A stretch of 64,000 bases of DNA, from contig NW_024037070.1 of NCBI RefSeq assembly GCF_015706575.1, positions 2,413,874-2,477,873 of the forward strand, read 5' to 3'. This document shows, piece after piece, positions 33,707 to 45,969 of the stretch; the stretch's first letter is position 1; each line of letters starts with the position of its first letter. Both the position numbers and the translations under genes were made by a program. Source of the stretch: Patiria miniata (lineage: Eukaryota; Echinodermata; Asteroidea; Valvatida; Asterinidae). Below the pieces are notes generated by a model that worked only from the letters and a program-made list of their open reading frames with translations, searched no databases and was not told the DNA's origin.

Positions 33707-34210
33707 CAGTGTGTTCCAAAAAAAGCTGGCCCGGACAATTCAGCAGCCATATCTTCATGTGTTTGTGTTTTTCATGCTGTTGATGTTGTTTATTACCTGT
33801 GGAAAAGAAACTGAATTGATTGAAGAGAAGAGACTGTGTCTGTGAAGAGACTGACAATAAGAGACTGTGTGTTTTATTTCCATGTTTATGTTTTATGAAA
33901 TAAAGACGCACTCTCTTCATGTTTGCATGTGAAATGTGTTCGTGTGTAATACAGGTTCATGGTTGCCCTCTCTCCACTTATTTACCAGCACAAGCTAATG
34001 CTGCAAAAAGTGTAAGTCTCAATTTAATAGAGCTCTAACATTTCTAGTCGTGGCTTTCAGTGTTTGTTTCAATCAATTCAGTTTCTTTTTCCACAGCAAT
34101 AAACAACATCAACAGCATGAAAAAAAACCCACAAAGTTTAGTCTTACATGAATATTTGTTTAGATATGGTCACTGATTCGTCTGGACCCACTTTTTTCTG
34201 GGACACACTG
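33707..34210. mobile_element. long-TIR element with CAGTGTGT ends carrying a poly(A) signal
   Basis: CAGTGTGTTCCAAAAAAAGC and inverted CAGTGTGTCCCAGAAAAAAG bound 504 bp. The arms are about 130-150 bp, sharing TTTTCATGCTGTTGATGTTG and GAAACTGAATTGATTGAA. The superfamily is unclear (Tc1/mariner or hAT). If transcribed within the sulfotransferase 3'UTR the arms would form a long hairpin. Confidence 0.75.
33899..33904 (+). terminator. candidate poly(A) signal AATAAA for the sulfotransferase
   Basis: AATAAA lies 613 bases after the stop codon, with a GT-rich stretch (GTGTTCGTGTGT) about 35 bases downstream. It is inside the 33707-34210 element. Confidence 0.5.
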
Positions 34211-35160
34211 AATGAGGAACATCATATTCAGAGATACTTTTATACATGTATCTCGACTACCACCCTCAAACCGTGTTCTATACCTTATACATATTCTTAA
34301 GCGACTGGTCCATCCATCATCACGTGTCAGCTGCTAGTTTATAAGGAAAACAGACAAGAAGTCACACACAGGAATAAATAGGTATGTGAGCAGTTGACTA
34401 CTGCATGGTTTACCATTGAAAATCCTGGCTATATGCCACTGTGTGCAGGTACAATGCACTTTTGTTGTATCATAGAGCTACATGTAGGACCATGTCTTTG
34501 ATACTGTGATTGCACTGGTCTAGAATGGTCATTGTGTCCTTTCTATAAAAAAAATCCATTTACTGCATGTACAATGCGTGCATAAAAACTTTTTTTTTTT
34601 TTACAGTGCATTGCATAATTACCCATGCATTGTGCATAAAGGTTGGCATGAGCGTACGACTGAGAGCAACGACCAATCAGTCTCATGTCTGGCAAGAAAG
34701 CTTGCAGGCAACAAAAGGTTACACTACATACCGATAGTAAAAGCTTAATAACTGCCACAAAGTCACTTTAATAAAACATGATACATGTATTACCAAAGCA
34801 TCTTTGGCTTCGCTAATATTTATATTTATACTTAATTACTGTAGTAGCATGTATGTTTTCAGAGATGGAAGTTTTACTGATGGTCCATAGCTTGTTGAAC
34901 AAAGCATGTAACCATGCGCTCACTTGTACATGTAGGTCCATGTGTAGAGTTTAGTAATGAATTGATCCTGATGCACTTTGACTGAATCATGCCTTGTTTT
35001 TCTGGGCAGTGTTGTGGCATGTTAAACCAGAAAGTACTGTAATTACCAGTATTTAAATGCACAAACCACTTTGAAGTGCCCTTTTGGGTAGGAACAGGCT
35101 AGCCATCTGTGATCTGATATTTAAAAAAAAATGGTATACCCTGCATCATGATGTTCCAGT
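34211..35160. other. no gene seen
   Basis: AT-rich intergenic sequence with several TACATGTA motifs and short homopolymers; no splice-flanked frame or terminal repeat was supported. Confidence 0.35.
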
Positions 35161-35164
35161 TTAA

Positions 35165-35626
35165 AGGGAATGTACAACATTCGCTTTTACTGCAATTTTC
35201 AGAAATAAATGGATTTGGAGGATTATTATGTTATAGCAAATATTGTTAAACTGACTTGTTTCACGTTTTGGGTTCATAGATGCTGGAAAAACCAAGAAAA
35301 CCAGTCACGTTCTTGTAGTCTGGTTCCCTGACCCCACTTAAGACGAAACGGAACAATTTATAGACTTTGAGGAATTGTAAGGTCTGAGAATCAGTCTAGC
35401 GGGCTTGTACCAGGTTCACAGGTGTGTAATCAATTGTAAAAGAAATGCGGAATAACGAAAAATGAAACATTAAGAGCAGTTTTTGAAAAAAAATACAATT
35501 TTTCTTGAAAATGTCAGCACACCAGGAGCCACGATTTTACAGGGTGCTTTAGACTGTCACTCCCTAACAATCCAGTAAGGTAATTTGTGATAATTTGATC
35601 ATGTTTGCAAATGTTGTATCTTCCCT
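35165..35626 (+). mobile_element. TTAA-flanked piggyBac-like MITE, copy 3 (palindrome lost)
   Basis: TTAA lies at 35161-35164 and 35627-35630. It shares the ends and the TCTGGTTCCCTGAC hairpin, but the central palindrome segment is missing, making this copy about 50 bp shorter. It is more diverged than copies 1 and 2. Confidence 0.75.
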
Positions 35627-35630
35627 TTAA

Positions 35631-36623
35631 TATAAAGGTAACAAACACTGGTTGCATGCGCAACAGGTTATGTTCATTGTGAGAGAACCATCTCAAAGCT
35701 GAACTACCGTTTTTCAGTACGTGTACTTTATATATATATATATATAGCTTGGTAATAAGTTTGTTTGGCGTGTTCATTTATGTTATCTGTATGCTTACTG
35801 TTTTGGCACTAATTGAACGATTGTGTACATACATGTATATGCAAATAGTTGCATGCTAATATTTGACTGCTACCTGTGGTAGATGTACATGCATATTACA
35901 TGTATGTATGTAATTAGCACAGTGCATGATCCAGCACAGTGCATGAATCATTGTATTAAACTTTAATTTTCCTTTCTACGTTAAAGTTAAATAAGTGGAA
36001 GCTTGCATTTAACAAGTTGTCAAGTCTGTTAAAGGGAACATTTGCTCTTTTTTTTTAGTGCAACAAATCATCATCTCTCAGTCTTTATAAGTCATTAACA
36101 ATTGTTGACATTGTCTATTGCTTCTACATACAGGGGCGGCGGAACCGAGGGGGGGGGCCTTTGGGGGCACTCCCCCCCCCCCCCCCGACTTAACCAAGTG
36201 CCCCTTTTGCGGACATAATGTGCCTCCTAAAAAAAATGGCTTTAAAGTTTCTGATGTTTGTTTGAAGTATATCCCAAAATGGTATAGATAGTTTTGATAT
36301 GAACAAGGAATATGAAAACCAAGCCCCAAAAGCCTCACAATGCGCCCTGAAAATGGGCACATAATGCGTAGTTTACTGCATAATGGCCGGTTTTGAAGAG
36401 CGCCCCCTATTTTTGAAGATGGTACCAGCCCCACCCCCCACCCCCACTATTTGATTTTTATAGAGGCCAAGTGTCCCCCCCCCCCAAGAAAAAAATCCTC
36501 CAAAATCTGTAATACATTTAGCACGATAGGTTATGTCAATTTTTCTGTATTTAAAGTTTTAAGTAAATATACACTGCCTTATTATAGATAGGTTAATATA
36601 CAACTGTGTTAACATGAATAGAT
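35631..36623. other. no gene; poly-G/poly-C element remnant
   Basis: GGGGCGGCGGAACCGAGG at 36133 followed by G and C runs (to 36185), with further C runs at 36435-36486, looks like a remnant of the poly-G class of elements. A (TA)n microsatellite lies at 35731-35745. Confidence 0.4.
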
Positions 36624-36627
36624 TTAA

Positions 36628-37147
36628 AGGGAATGTACATCATTGGCTTTTGCTGTAATTTTCAGAAAGGAACTATTTGAGGGGTTAGTATAATAGATCA
36701 AATATTGTTACACTGACATGTTTAGAGGTTTTGTGTTTGAAAATGCTGGCAAAACCAAGAAAAACAAAAATGTTCAAGTAGTCTGGTTCTCAGACTCCAC
36801 TAAAGATAAAATGGATCAATTTATAGATGCCGGAAAATTGTAAGGTAAGGGAACCAGTCTAGCTGGCCTGCACCCATTCATGAACATGTAACCAATAGCA
36901 AACAAAATTTGGACTGAAAAAAAATGGTAAATTTGGAGCATAAAAATAGTCGGGTTTTTCCAATGGTGGTCGGCCAACCACCGTTGGAAACGTACACAAA
37001 AATACAATTTCCTTGAAAATGACTTGACACCAGGTGCCATAATTTTACAGGATGCTTTAGACTGTCATTTACCAACATCCTAGTAATGTATTTTGTAAAA
37101 ACTTGGTAGTTTTATTTTTCGATGTTTGCAAATGTTGTATATTTCCT
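36628..37147 (+). mobile_element. piggyBac-like MITE, copy 4
   Basis: TTAA at 36624-36627; the right flank reads TTAT. Its palindrome (36957-36990) pairs at 15 of 17 positions with an arm sequence different from copies 1 and 2. Confidence 0.75.
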
Positions 37148-37586
37148 TTATAAATCGATACCAATGATATAAACGCAAGTGTAATTTTAAATGTTTTAAA
37201 ATTATTTGCTGTCTTTGTTAAGAACTCAGGGTAAAAGCAAGCCTACTACCTGCCTTTGAAATAAAATATATATTAGAAAACATGTCTGCAGTTTCTTTTA
37301 ATTCTTGCTTTCATGTTTGTGTTTACAATTTTATAAAGTGTTTATAACTTCAAATGTGTTAACGATTTCAAATGGATTGGAGAATAGAACATGCCAGTTA
37401 ATGCAGAAAAACTGATAAAAGTCAAATCACAAATATTTTTCTCTGTCAGATTGATGTGGCCTTATCTGAGTCGAAATAAATCATATTACCGTACTTCGGT
37501 TCTGTTATTGTTAGGTTTCAGGTTGAGATAGCAGTGCTACTTGATTATTACATCATATGTGCATATATCCAGCACAAATGCTGTAT
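37148..37586. other. no gene seen
   Basis: Intergenic sequence between MITE copy 4 and the hAT-like element; nothing recognisable. Confidence 0.35.
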
Positions 37587-37594
37587 GTTGATGG

Positions 37595-38224
37595 CAGTGT
37601 TGTAGTCGAGTACTTTTTTCCGAGTACCGAGTACTGCCGAGTACTTGGGTTACCGTGTATGAGTACGAGTACTTGTGCTTCCGAGTACAAGGACAGGTCT
37701 CCAAGTACGAGTACTTGTACCTCCGAGTACAAGTACCTAAGTTCTGAGTACGAGTACGTGTATGAGTACTTCTATTTCCGAAAACGGCCATGTGGCAAAT
37801 GGTTCATTGTGCATAATAGGCCCAGTCAGACCGATATACAGACCCATTATGGCTAGCTGTTAAATGTGCGTGTTTGGACATGCGCAGAAGAAAATCAGGA
37901 AACCTTTTATTTCTCATCAAGCCAATCAACCATTTTCAAACGGAAAGTATCAATAAAATAAGGTGGTGGTAAGTCAAGCTTTACCATTTTTTTTTTTAGA
38001 GTACAACTATTCGAGCATGAGTACTTTGATGATCGAGTACATATCAAAATGTCAAGTTTGAGTTAATTGCTGCCCGAGTACGAGTACAATTATTTCAAGT
38101 ACCAGTACTTTGACATTCATGTGCGAGTTCTCTAAAAAAGTACTTGAGTACTCGAGTACAAGTACCAAGTACTACACTCGGTGGCGTAAACACTCTGTGG
38201 CATAAGTCTGTGCCAACAACACTG
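37595..38224. mobile_element. hAT-like element containing GAGTAC hexamer arrays
   Basis: The left end CAGTGTTGTAGTCGAGTAC and the right end CCAACAACACTG are inverted at the terminal 8-9 bases. Flanks GTTGATGG (37587-37594) and GCTGATGG (38225-38232) match at 7 of 8. Imperfect (GAGTAC)n arrays fill 37607-37765 and 38000-38170, giving artefactual open frames rich in Glu-Tyr and Ser-Thr. Confidence 0.7.
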
Positions 38225-38232
38225 GCTGATGG

Positions 38233-38849
38233 TAGAAAAGACTTCTGATGCTTGGCACACAACTGAGTTTGATAAGGTGTCATAAATACAGTTTCCTGTC
38301 TGGCAATTACTTGCATCCTGTGTAGGGATGTGCATTGAATTTCGGCCTTTGTTTTGCCTAAAGCAGGGTCATATGCCAGTCAATTTTTCATACGTACAAA
38401 TATAAATGAACTGTTTTCTTTAAAGATGCATACCCCATGCTCTTAAAAAAAAAATCAATTTGTATGTTTTGTTTTAACAAAGAGAACTCCTTTTTTCTGA
38501 TTTTGGGCATTTGCAACCCTTTGACAAGGACTTTCTTTTTGTGCACAAATGAACCCACCCTGCAGTGCGGAATTATCGTCTGGCTGCCAATTATTCAAAT
38601 TTTGTGAAGAAATAATTCAATAACTAAACAATGGATATTTTTGTTCAAGCCCCATTTAAAAGGTGAATAACTTCAAATGTTCTTTGGAAAATAGCTACTG
38701 AGATGAAACTCGAAAAGAGCAGGGGAATTAATGCATTTTTAGTATTCTTACAACCATGCTTGCTTGCTTGCTTATCCTGATGTGTCCAGGTCCAAGTAAA
38801 TAATAGAAAATAATATTACTAAGGAAATAAATACAGTGTGCTTTGGAGG
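38233..38849. other. no gene seen
   Basis: AT-rich intergenic stretch with no supported feature. Confidence 0.35.
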
Positions 38850-39355
38850 TTTTAAACACAATGTTTAAGACTGGTTGCAATCTGGATGCTTCGGCTCGGG
38901 TAATTATCAGCATCCAGACTCCAATCGGTCTTAAACATACATTGTAGTGTTTAATACTTATCATTGCAAGCACATATTTTTTCCCATTCATAAATACATT
39001 TTTGGTAAAAAAAATCTAAACTTTTCGGTCAAAGTACAGACAAGTCAAAATTATAAATTTTCAACAATTCTGAATAACAAAACACCCCTCTGGCTATACA
39101 ATGGTAAGCCTTCTGTAAACAACTCCTTATAATATATGGAGTTTGACGCGCGCATCGCAGGAACTGCGCGATGTGGTGCGCAACAAAGATGTACTTGTAC
39201 CGGTGAAGTGTGAATTTAGGACTATGAAATACTGACTCCCTGGTAGTATTGCGCATTACATGAGAATTGTGAATGTTCAACAACAGATTTCATACTATGG
39301 AGTCCAAATTTCAGGTGACACTGGAAAAGTGGTTAAGACAAGCCAGCCATATCTT
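38850..39355 (+). repeat. dispersed about 500-bp repeat, copy 1
   Basis: Reads through GGGTAATTATCA.CATCCAGACTCC, TTTCGGTC, a GCGCGATGT-rich section and TGAAATACTGA.TC.CTGGTAGTATTGCGCAT. The whole order is repeated in reverse complement at 58690-59205 in an ATP9 intron. Both ends carry TTTAAGAC/GTCTTAAA motifs, hinting at inverted termini. It is noncoding. Confidence 0.75.
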
Positions 39356-39659
39356 TATCAACCATTTAAAAAAAATATGTGATGTTCTCTCGACCAATAG
39401 GAACGGGTAAACTGTCTTATATGTAGGTATTGATTAAAGAGTCTTTAAGTCGTTTATTTGTCAATCATTATATTTGTTTTACTAAATTTGATTTTTAGTC
39501 ACTTAAAAAAATGAAAATGTTGGCAGTGTTTGAGAGAAAAGTACTGTACAATGATTTATAAAATACTTGAAGACAAGACATTATTTTTTGCTATTCTTAT
39601 CATTTACTTCTGGTAATGAAACCAAGGAAAATTAAGGATTCTTCAAAAGTGCCCTAGGC

Positions 39660-39960
39660 ACTGTATATCACAAAAAACCTGTAGATTAATAGCAGGTTTA
39701 GTGGTGGGAGGAAAACCCCAGACGAATATTCTGGGGGAAACCTATGGAATCAGGCAGGGACTGAAAACCCAATCCATACGGTTTGCCCGGGCGGGACACA
39801 CGATGGGTTGAACCTGGGTCACATGGATGGAAGGTGAGGAAAGTATCCGTAAGCCAACCTGTGACCAGCTGAGTGTATGTGACAGTTAGTACGTTCCATG
39901 TCCCAATGCAGTGTTCATTTCCTGTGCAGGAAAGCTTCATTGTGGTTAATGAGTGATTGT
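39660..39960 (-). repeat. tRNA-derived SINE (probable)
   Basis: On the minus strand, TGGCTTACGGA (box A type) and GGTTCAACCC (box B type) lie about 45 bases apart near 39808-39865. They are followed by a conserved-looking body with GGGTTTTCAGTCCCTGCC and a GGTTTTCCTCCCACCAC segment. It resembles widespread marine-invertebrate SINEs, but the family was not checked. Confidence 0.5.
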
Positions 39961-40945
39961 CAGCTTTGAGGGGTTGCATGCTGTTCATTGATGATTAGGA
40001 GAGTTGGCCAGCTGTGTGGTTTGATATCATTGCAGTCCATATGGCTGCCACATTGATCACAGTGGGCTCGTACTCATTACAGACCAACTAAGTAGACCAG
40101 CTGGGTACTGTAGTAAAGTTGGAAATACAATATCCTTGCACCAGTTTAACTATGGTACTTTGAATTTAATAAATCCCAATAACAGGAAATGAGCGGGAGC
40201 ATATTGTAGCCTAAAAGTAAATGTTGATATCTCAATGGTTGTAAATTGTCACTACTGCAGACAACAGATTGTTAAATTACATGTATATTATTGACTGCTA
40301 CTTTTCCCATTCTGAACCTGCTAGTTGAGCCAACTTCATATTTGCTTTGGGCCAAACACAGGAATATATACACCATGCAGAATTTGCAGTTCTTTTGTCC
40401 AATCAGAATAATTGTGGTTTACAATATACAGGAGTTTCAGATTAGCATGTTCAATGAATCAGTGGTATCAGTCTGAGTTATTACAACTTGTTAAAACGTA
40501 AATTTGCACTTGGTTTGTTGCAACATGCCCACTATTAAATATATATGTTATTGGAACAGAGTGTTTCACTTGGCTTTATAGGCATAAAAAAATGGAGAAA
40601 AGTATGAACGAGCTTTTTTACACATTTAACATTGGGAACACTTTAGAAATAACATTATTTGAGCGAGGAAAAACCCTGGGTTTGTTTCGTTTTCTTTCTT
40701 TTTTCAAATTTTCCTCCATTTGATCTGGGGCAGCTAGGGCACATATCAAACTTGGTATCTTGAACGATTACATTCTGCTTGCATCGACAATACATGTCAT
40801 CAATTCAAATTGACAAAAAAAGTAGGTTTTCAAGAAACCATTTCATTGATTTTTGGCATATTTTTAGGATATGTTTTAGTCAATATGTAGATGAATACAC
40901 AAAAACAGTTTGTTCAGGATACCAGTAATCGGAGACATGCACATG
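39961..40945. other. no gene seen
   Basis: Intergenic sequence without supported features. Confidence 0.35.
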
Positions 40946-41307
40946 CAGGGTTCGACTTTAGCCCGCTAGCAACATGCTAGTCAAAACAGCAGCGGGCCAG
41001 TCAAACTATTCCTTAAGTAGCCCGGCTGGCAAGTCAAAAATTATTGGGCTACGGCAAAGATGAAAGAACAGGAAGAAATAAATCATAAATTAAAAAAGCA
41101 AACCTGTATTAATTTGTGTCTAATTTGTTTATTAAAAACACTGACAAGATTGCCTCAGGATATGTGTTTTATTATGCAAATTGTTGTTTATGAGACACTC
41201 TATAAAAGAAAAACATGGGGGCTAGTGAAAATGCCTGCGGGCTAGTTAAGAGTCTGTTTCAGAAGCCCAGCTGGCTAGTGAAAATAAAAATTAACGTTGC
41301 CACCCTG
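40946..41307. mobile_element. hAT-like MITE with CAGGGT ends
   Basis: CAGGGTTCGACTTTAGCCCG at the left, inverted CAGGGTGGCAACGTTAA at the right. Repeated GGGCTAGTNAA/TTAGCCCGC blocks form inner inverted pairs. Flanks GCACATG and GTACATG match at 6 of 7, consistent with a decayed duplication. Confidence 0.7.
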
Positions 41308-41389
41308 GTACATGTAACATGATGTATGTAAATTACAGGCGGTTTAGTTTGATTTCATTTTGACTTCATGCATCTCTTACAAGTTGGGT

Positions 41390-41950
41390 CAAGTGTCTTG
41401 AAAAGATTTTAACAAGAAAAGAATACTTGTTACCAGACTTGTCAAGTCACCAAACATCGAGTCCATAGTCCGAGTCCGAGTCACCTCTCCCAAGTCATGC
41501 AGGACGAGTTTAAGTAACCTCACAGTGTACATGTTGCCATTCATTTTCTCTAATTTGATGAACTGGAACTACACGTATGACATTTCAAAATAAAGCAAGA
41601 CATCATGTGTCTGGAAAGGATAATCTGGTAGCATTTTGCAATATCAAGTGTGGATACTGCGGAACATGTTTCCATACATTGGTTTTCCAAATGGTATAAT
41701 AATTGGAAAACAAACCAATCACACTATATGTACAGTACTAAGATACGTTTCTTCTGCACAGCACTGACTGTAATTGCTCAGGAGAGAATCGTCTACAAAA
41801 TATTTTGTAATTATATTGTTGAAAAAGAAAAAAGTGATTTGTTGTTATTCTGGTCAAGTCCCAAGTCAGGCTGGTCAAGTCCCAAGTCAGGCAGGTCAAG
41901 TCAAAGTCCAAGTGGGAGACTGGGTTGAGTCCGAGTCATACATACCAAGT
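41390..41950. repeat. region of GAGTCCGAGTC and CAAGTCCCAAGTCAGG repeats
   Basis: CGAGTCCATAGTCCGAGTCC near 41458 and tandem GTCAAGTCCCAAGTCAGGC near 41853-41900. It resembles the interior of the CAGTGTTGTAGTCGAG hAT-like elements, so this is probably a decayed relative. The frame at 41774-42172 is a by-product. Confidence 0.4.
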
Positions 41951-44749
41951 CTGCTTGTTCCTCTTAATCACTATAAACTAAATTTCCTAAGCCAGATAGT
42001 TAAAGCACATAAAAGACCAATATTTTATTACATGGAAGATTTCTGCCGCAGAGTTTCCAGGATTACTGTCCAACTAAATAAAAATAATCAGGTGTTTCAC
42101 CTCATTTTTCTTGTGGACATAGCAGAAACTGGAAAAAGGAGCAGCGGTCAAGAGCCTTGCAGGCCAAGCTGACCCTACCAAGCATGTTGCATGTAGAGTT
42201 TACATTCTTTGCATAGTGCAAATGCTAACACATGCTGTGGTCTTCCTCTAAGTTACCACATATGCTGACCCTTCCTTCAGCTGCAAGGACTTCTTACAAT
42301 TACACAGGCATTATTCTGATGTAAGTGATGCTGATTTCTGCTGTAATAACCCTCTGCTTTTGTGCACCTTACTAAACAATAAGGAATACCTTGAGGTATG
42401 TGTACCAGCTGTCCGTTTCATTTGTATAGTGAAAGTAATTGACCACATGTATCATAATAAAACAAAAAAATACCCCCAATAAAAGAGGGGGCAAAATAAA
42501 ACAAAAAAAAACACCCCAATAAAAGAGGGGGCAAAGAAAGGCAAATGGCTTGAGAATTTCCAATTCAAACAGTGCCGTTTCTACCTAATAAGCTGAACGA
42601 TTCCCCATTGCTTAAAAGAAGATACCGAATATTCAGTGACTCTGGAATTCCTTACTTTTTATACTGACCTTTCAAGTGAGATTTGTCTTTTCAATTCCGG
42701 CACCTTCATACTAAAAAGTAAAAATAAACAAGTACCGGGTAAAATGAAAAAATTGTATGTAAAATCTGTTTTGTCTAAGAATAGGTGAAGTATGGAATTA
42801 AAAAAACCATGGACATGTCATTTTGGAGGAGTGTCATGAACAGTCCTTCCACATGACATTGACTGCATCAAGAGTAGGAAGTAAGAATCATGTGATAACT
42901 TAGAAAGCAAATACATGTAATTGCATGAAATGTAAGTGAAAGGTTACTTTGATACTCAAAATTAGAAAGTCTAATTGATGGTTTCAGAGAGTCACAGTCT
43001 CCAGACTTAGAACAAAATGACCACTTTAGACAAAGATGATTTTTCTTAGTTATTATTTTAATGTATTTTTTTCAAGGTTTCTGGCTCCCATTAAGTTACT
43101 GCATGCTGTTTCCACCTACACTTCCATCTTGGTTAAAAATATCCATATCAATAATATAGTTAATAAATGTACACGTATATGTACCTCTAATAACAGCAAG
43201 ACATTAGCATACATGTACCGGCACTAAGCATTTACCATTACCACAGACTAATAAGGGTACATCATCACAGCATTTTTCTCTGTAAAGTAAAGATAGTAAG
43301 CCCACTACCAAAGTACAAACACAGTTGTATTTCATACCCAAACTTATGTCATGGACCATAGGATTGTTATGACTTCAATACATTTCAAACAGCTTTCTTG
43401 CCATGTAACTATGAATCTTCACTGGGCCTGTAAAAGGAATACAAATCAACTTTTTAGCTTTTATGCTGATGAAAATTTTCACATTCATGAGCCAAAGCGT
43501 GATTGCATTCAAGGCAGAACAGTAGCATCTCCGTAGCTTAATTTGTGTACAAATAAAAATCAAACTTTTTTTTCATTTTCTTTTGAGTAAGTTCCACTTT
43601 TTACTTGTTTATCATGTTAAACAGCTTGTTTGGACAACATTAGTGGCCAATATTTCTTCAAAACTTTTTTGGGGGTAATTTTGAAGAACTTATTTTTGTA
43701 TTGTTCATATGCACTTTTGACAAGGAGTACCTTGTGTGACAACAGCAAAATAGCGCCCTCTTACAAGTATCAATGAAAGGATTTGCTAATAATTGAAAAA
43801 TTACCACTTTTTGTTACTTCCAATGAAAACAAGTATTAAGATCTTGTATGTATTTTTGCAACACATAATATTGTGCATGAAAACAAGATGAGCTGAATTT
43901 TCACTGCATGTTTCCTTTGAAGAAAATGTATTGTCCATGCCACTTTTGAGTTTCGACATTCAAATTGATTGGGTGGTTTTTGTTTGCTATTTCCTAGTAA
44001 TACAAAATTGATTCACATTTGAATGAGGCATCCAATGACATCAGCCCACAATTAGGTCTGGAAGAATTACTTTACAAAGTGGATTTCTTAGATGGTATTC
44101 TAATTTCAAACCGATGTAAGATTGATAATGCAGGGACAACCAACCACTCTACTAGTATACTCACATGCAACTTCTGTTTCCGTGCAAAGCAACCCCACAT
44201 TAAGCTCTATTCAGAGCATTAGAAAAGGACAAATGTTTTGGGGGGTCAAATAAAACATTCAAGATGAAATTTCATCACAAGAAAAATTGTGAACAGAATG
44301 GACAGTACATTTTTCACAAAAGTATGAAAATCTGTTGTTTGGAAGGGGCCTACTTTAAAGTGTTAAAGATTACGAGTTGTAACAGCTTGTCACTGTGGAC
44401 AATAGGGTTTTGATTGTATTTTTACACAGGATAGCTACATGTTATTTCAAATAGGAAATAATTTAACCATACAATACCACTTCTCATTTTTGGATTGCCA
44501 GGGTTTTTTTTTGGGGGGGGGGGGTGGGTATTTAAACAAAAATTGATAGCCCTGTAAATGGATTTTGAATTTAATACCAAAATGATACATAATCTTTAAT
44601 AGTGTTTATATTCAATCTCAATATAATAATTTGTAGAGTTTTTTTCATTTTCTTTCTTCAGGCAAAATGTCAACACATCCATGAAGGTATACAAATACTA
44701 TATACACTGTATACATATACTACCAGCAGAATTCCACAGTCAATGTGTT
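41951..44749. other. no gene seen
   Basis: 2.8 kb with only short open frames lacking splice context. A short direct duplication ACCCCAATAAAAGAGGGGGC is present at about 42474 and 42513. G run at 44511-44522. Confidence 0.4.
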
Positions 44750-44960
44750 GACAGGCAAGTTCAGCATTACTGAGTTCATGACAAGAAAACATATGATAAC
44801 AAACATCTACGGCAGTGGGCGGCTTTCCCCTGCTATTCCTTTGGGAAATAATAGCCTCATGTCGCTCTTCTTTGATACTTTTCAACAACATTGTTCAGAA
44901 CGTTTTGAACACAAAAATTGGGAGCTAGGGATGACGTTCGGTATAGCGGTTATTCAACAA
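44750..44960 (-). mobile_element. pogo/Tigger-like MITE, truncated inverted copy
   Basis: Reverse complement of much of 54944-55343, ending GTTCGGTATAGCGGTTAT where the terminal GTTCCACTG is lost. Confidence 0.6.
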
Positions 44961-45465
44961 ATACTCTGTTTGTGAAGTTATGTAAAAGAGTGGGAAATTT
45001 GAACAAACGAACGGATATGGTAGGGTCAAATTGGAGTGACATTGCCACAATCTAAATAAACAAAACTACAAGCTGTTTCATACACTGAATAAATTTTGTG
45101 AGGAATTCAAAGTTTCACATTTCATAAGGACATGCACTATCCAGACAGTTATGCTCATCAATTTATGCAGAAAAAAAATGAATGGCCCAACAAATTAATA
45201 TTTCATATTAATGTGTGTAACAACAAAGACTAATACGAAATAATTTAGCACGCCAAAGGGTGGCATTACAATAAATAAAAAAAAGCATGTCAATTCCTCT
45301 CATTTTTCCCTCATTAAGCTGTTGTAATGAATACATAATAAAGTTAGTTAATACATGTATCAGTAAATTAATTTGGTATTACTTAAATCGCATTTTAATT
45401 TTAGCTGTGTAAAAAGTCATGACTTCAACTGCAAGATGATAACACCAAATATTTCACAAACTTAA

Positions 45466-45965
45466 AGGTAATATACAATTGCTTTTGCTGTAGTTTTTTT
45501 TATTTTATTTTTTTAGAAATGGATGGATGGGGGGGGGGGGGGTAGTATTTTATAGCAAATATTGTGTCCAAAAGAAATGCTGTTCTTGTAATCTGGTCCC
45601 CTGAACCTACTCCACATGAAACAGAGCAAATAATGGACGTCAGGGAATTGTCAGGTCAGGGCACCGGACTAGCTAGCTTGCACGTTTTCACGGTTGTGAT
45701 TGCAAAGAAAATGTGGACTAAACTTAATTTGGTTATTGAGAGCAGTATTTGAAAAAAAATTGCCCAACGATGGTTGGCCAACCATCATTGGAAATTGATA
45801 CAAAAATTCCACTATCCTTGAAAATGACAGCACACTGGGTGCCTTGATTTCACAGGATGTTTGAGACTATTATTCACTTACCGTCAAGTAAGGCATTTCA
45901 TAATAATGGGCATTTTTTTTTTTGCAGGGGATTTGTTTACATTTGCAAATGATGTATATTACCTT
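45466..45965 (+). mobile_element. piggyBac-like MITE, copy 5
   Basis: TTAA at 45462-45465 and 45966-45969. The palindrome 45764-45791 pairs at 13 of 14 positions with a third arm sequence. A run of G interrupts the left part. It lies about 770 bp past the ATP9 stop codon. Confidence 0.75.
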
Positions 45966-45969
45966 TTAA

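Noticed and set aside
37557-37856. Ser/Thr/Tyr-rich frame of 99 codons
   Set aside because: Translation of GAGTAC hexamers inside a hAT-like element.
39660-39960. Functional tRNA gene
   Set aside because: Box A- and box B-like sequences are present, but the intervening sequence does not make a confident cloverleaf; a SINE is more likely.
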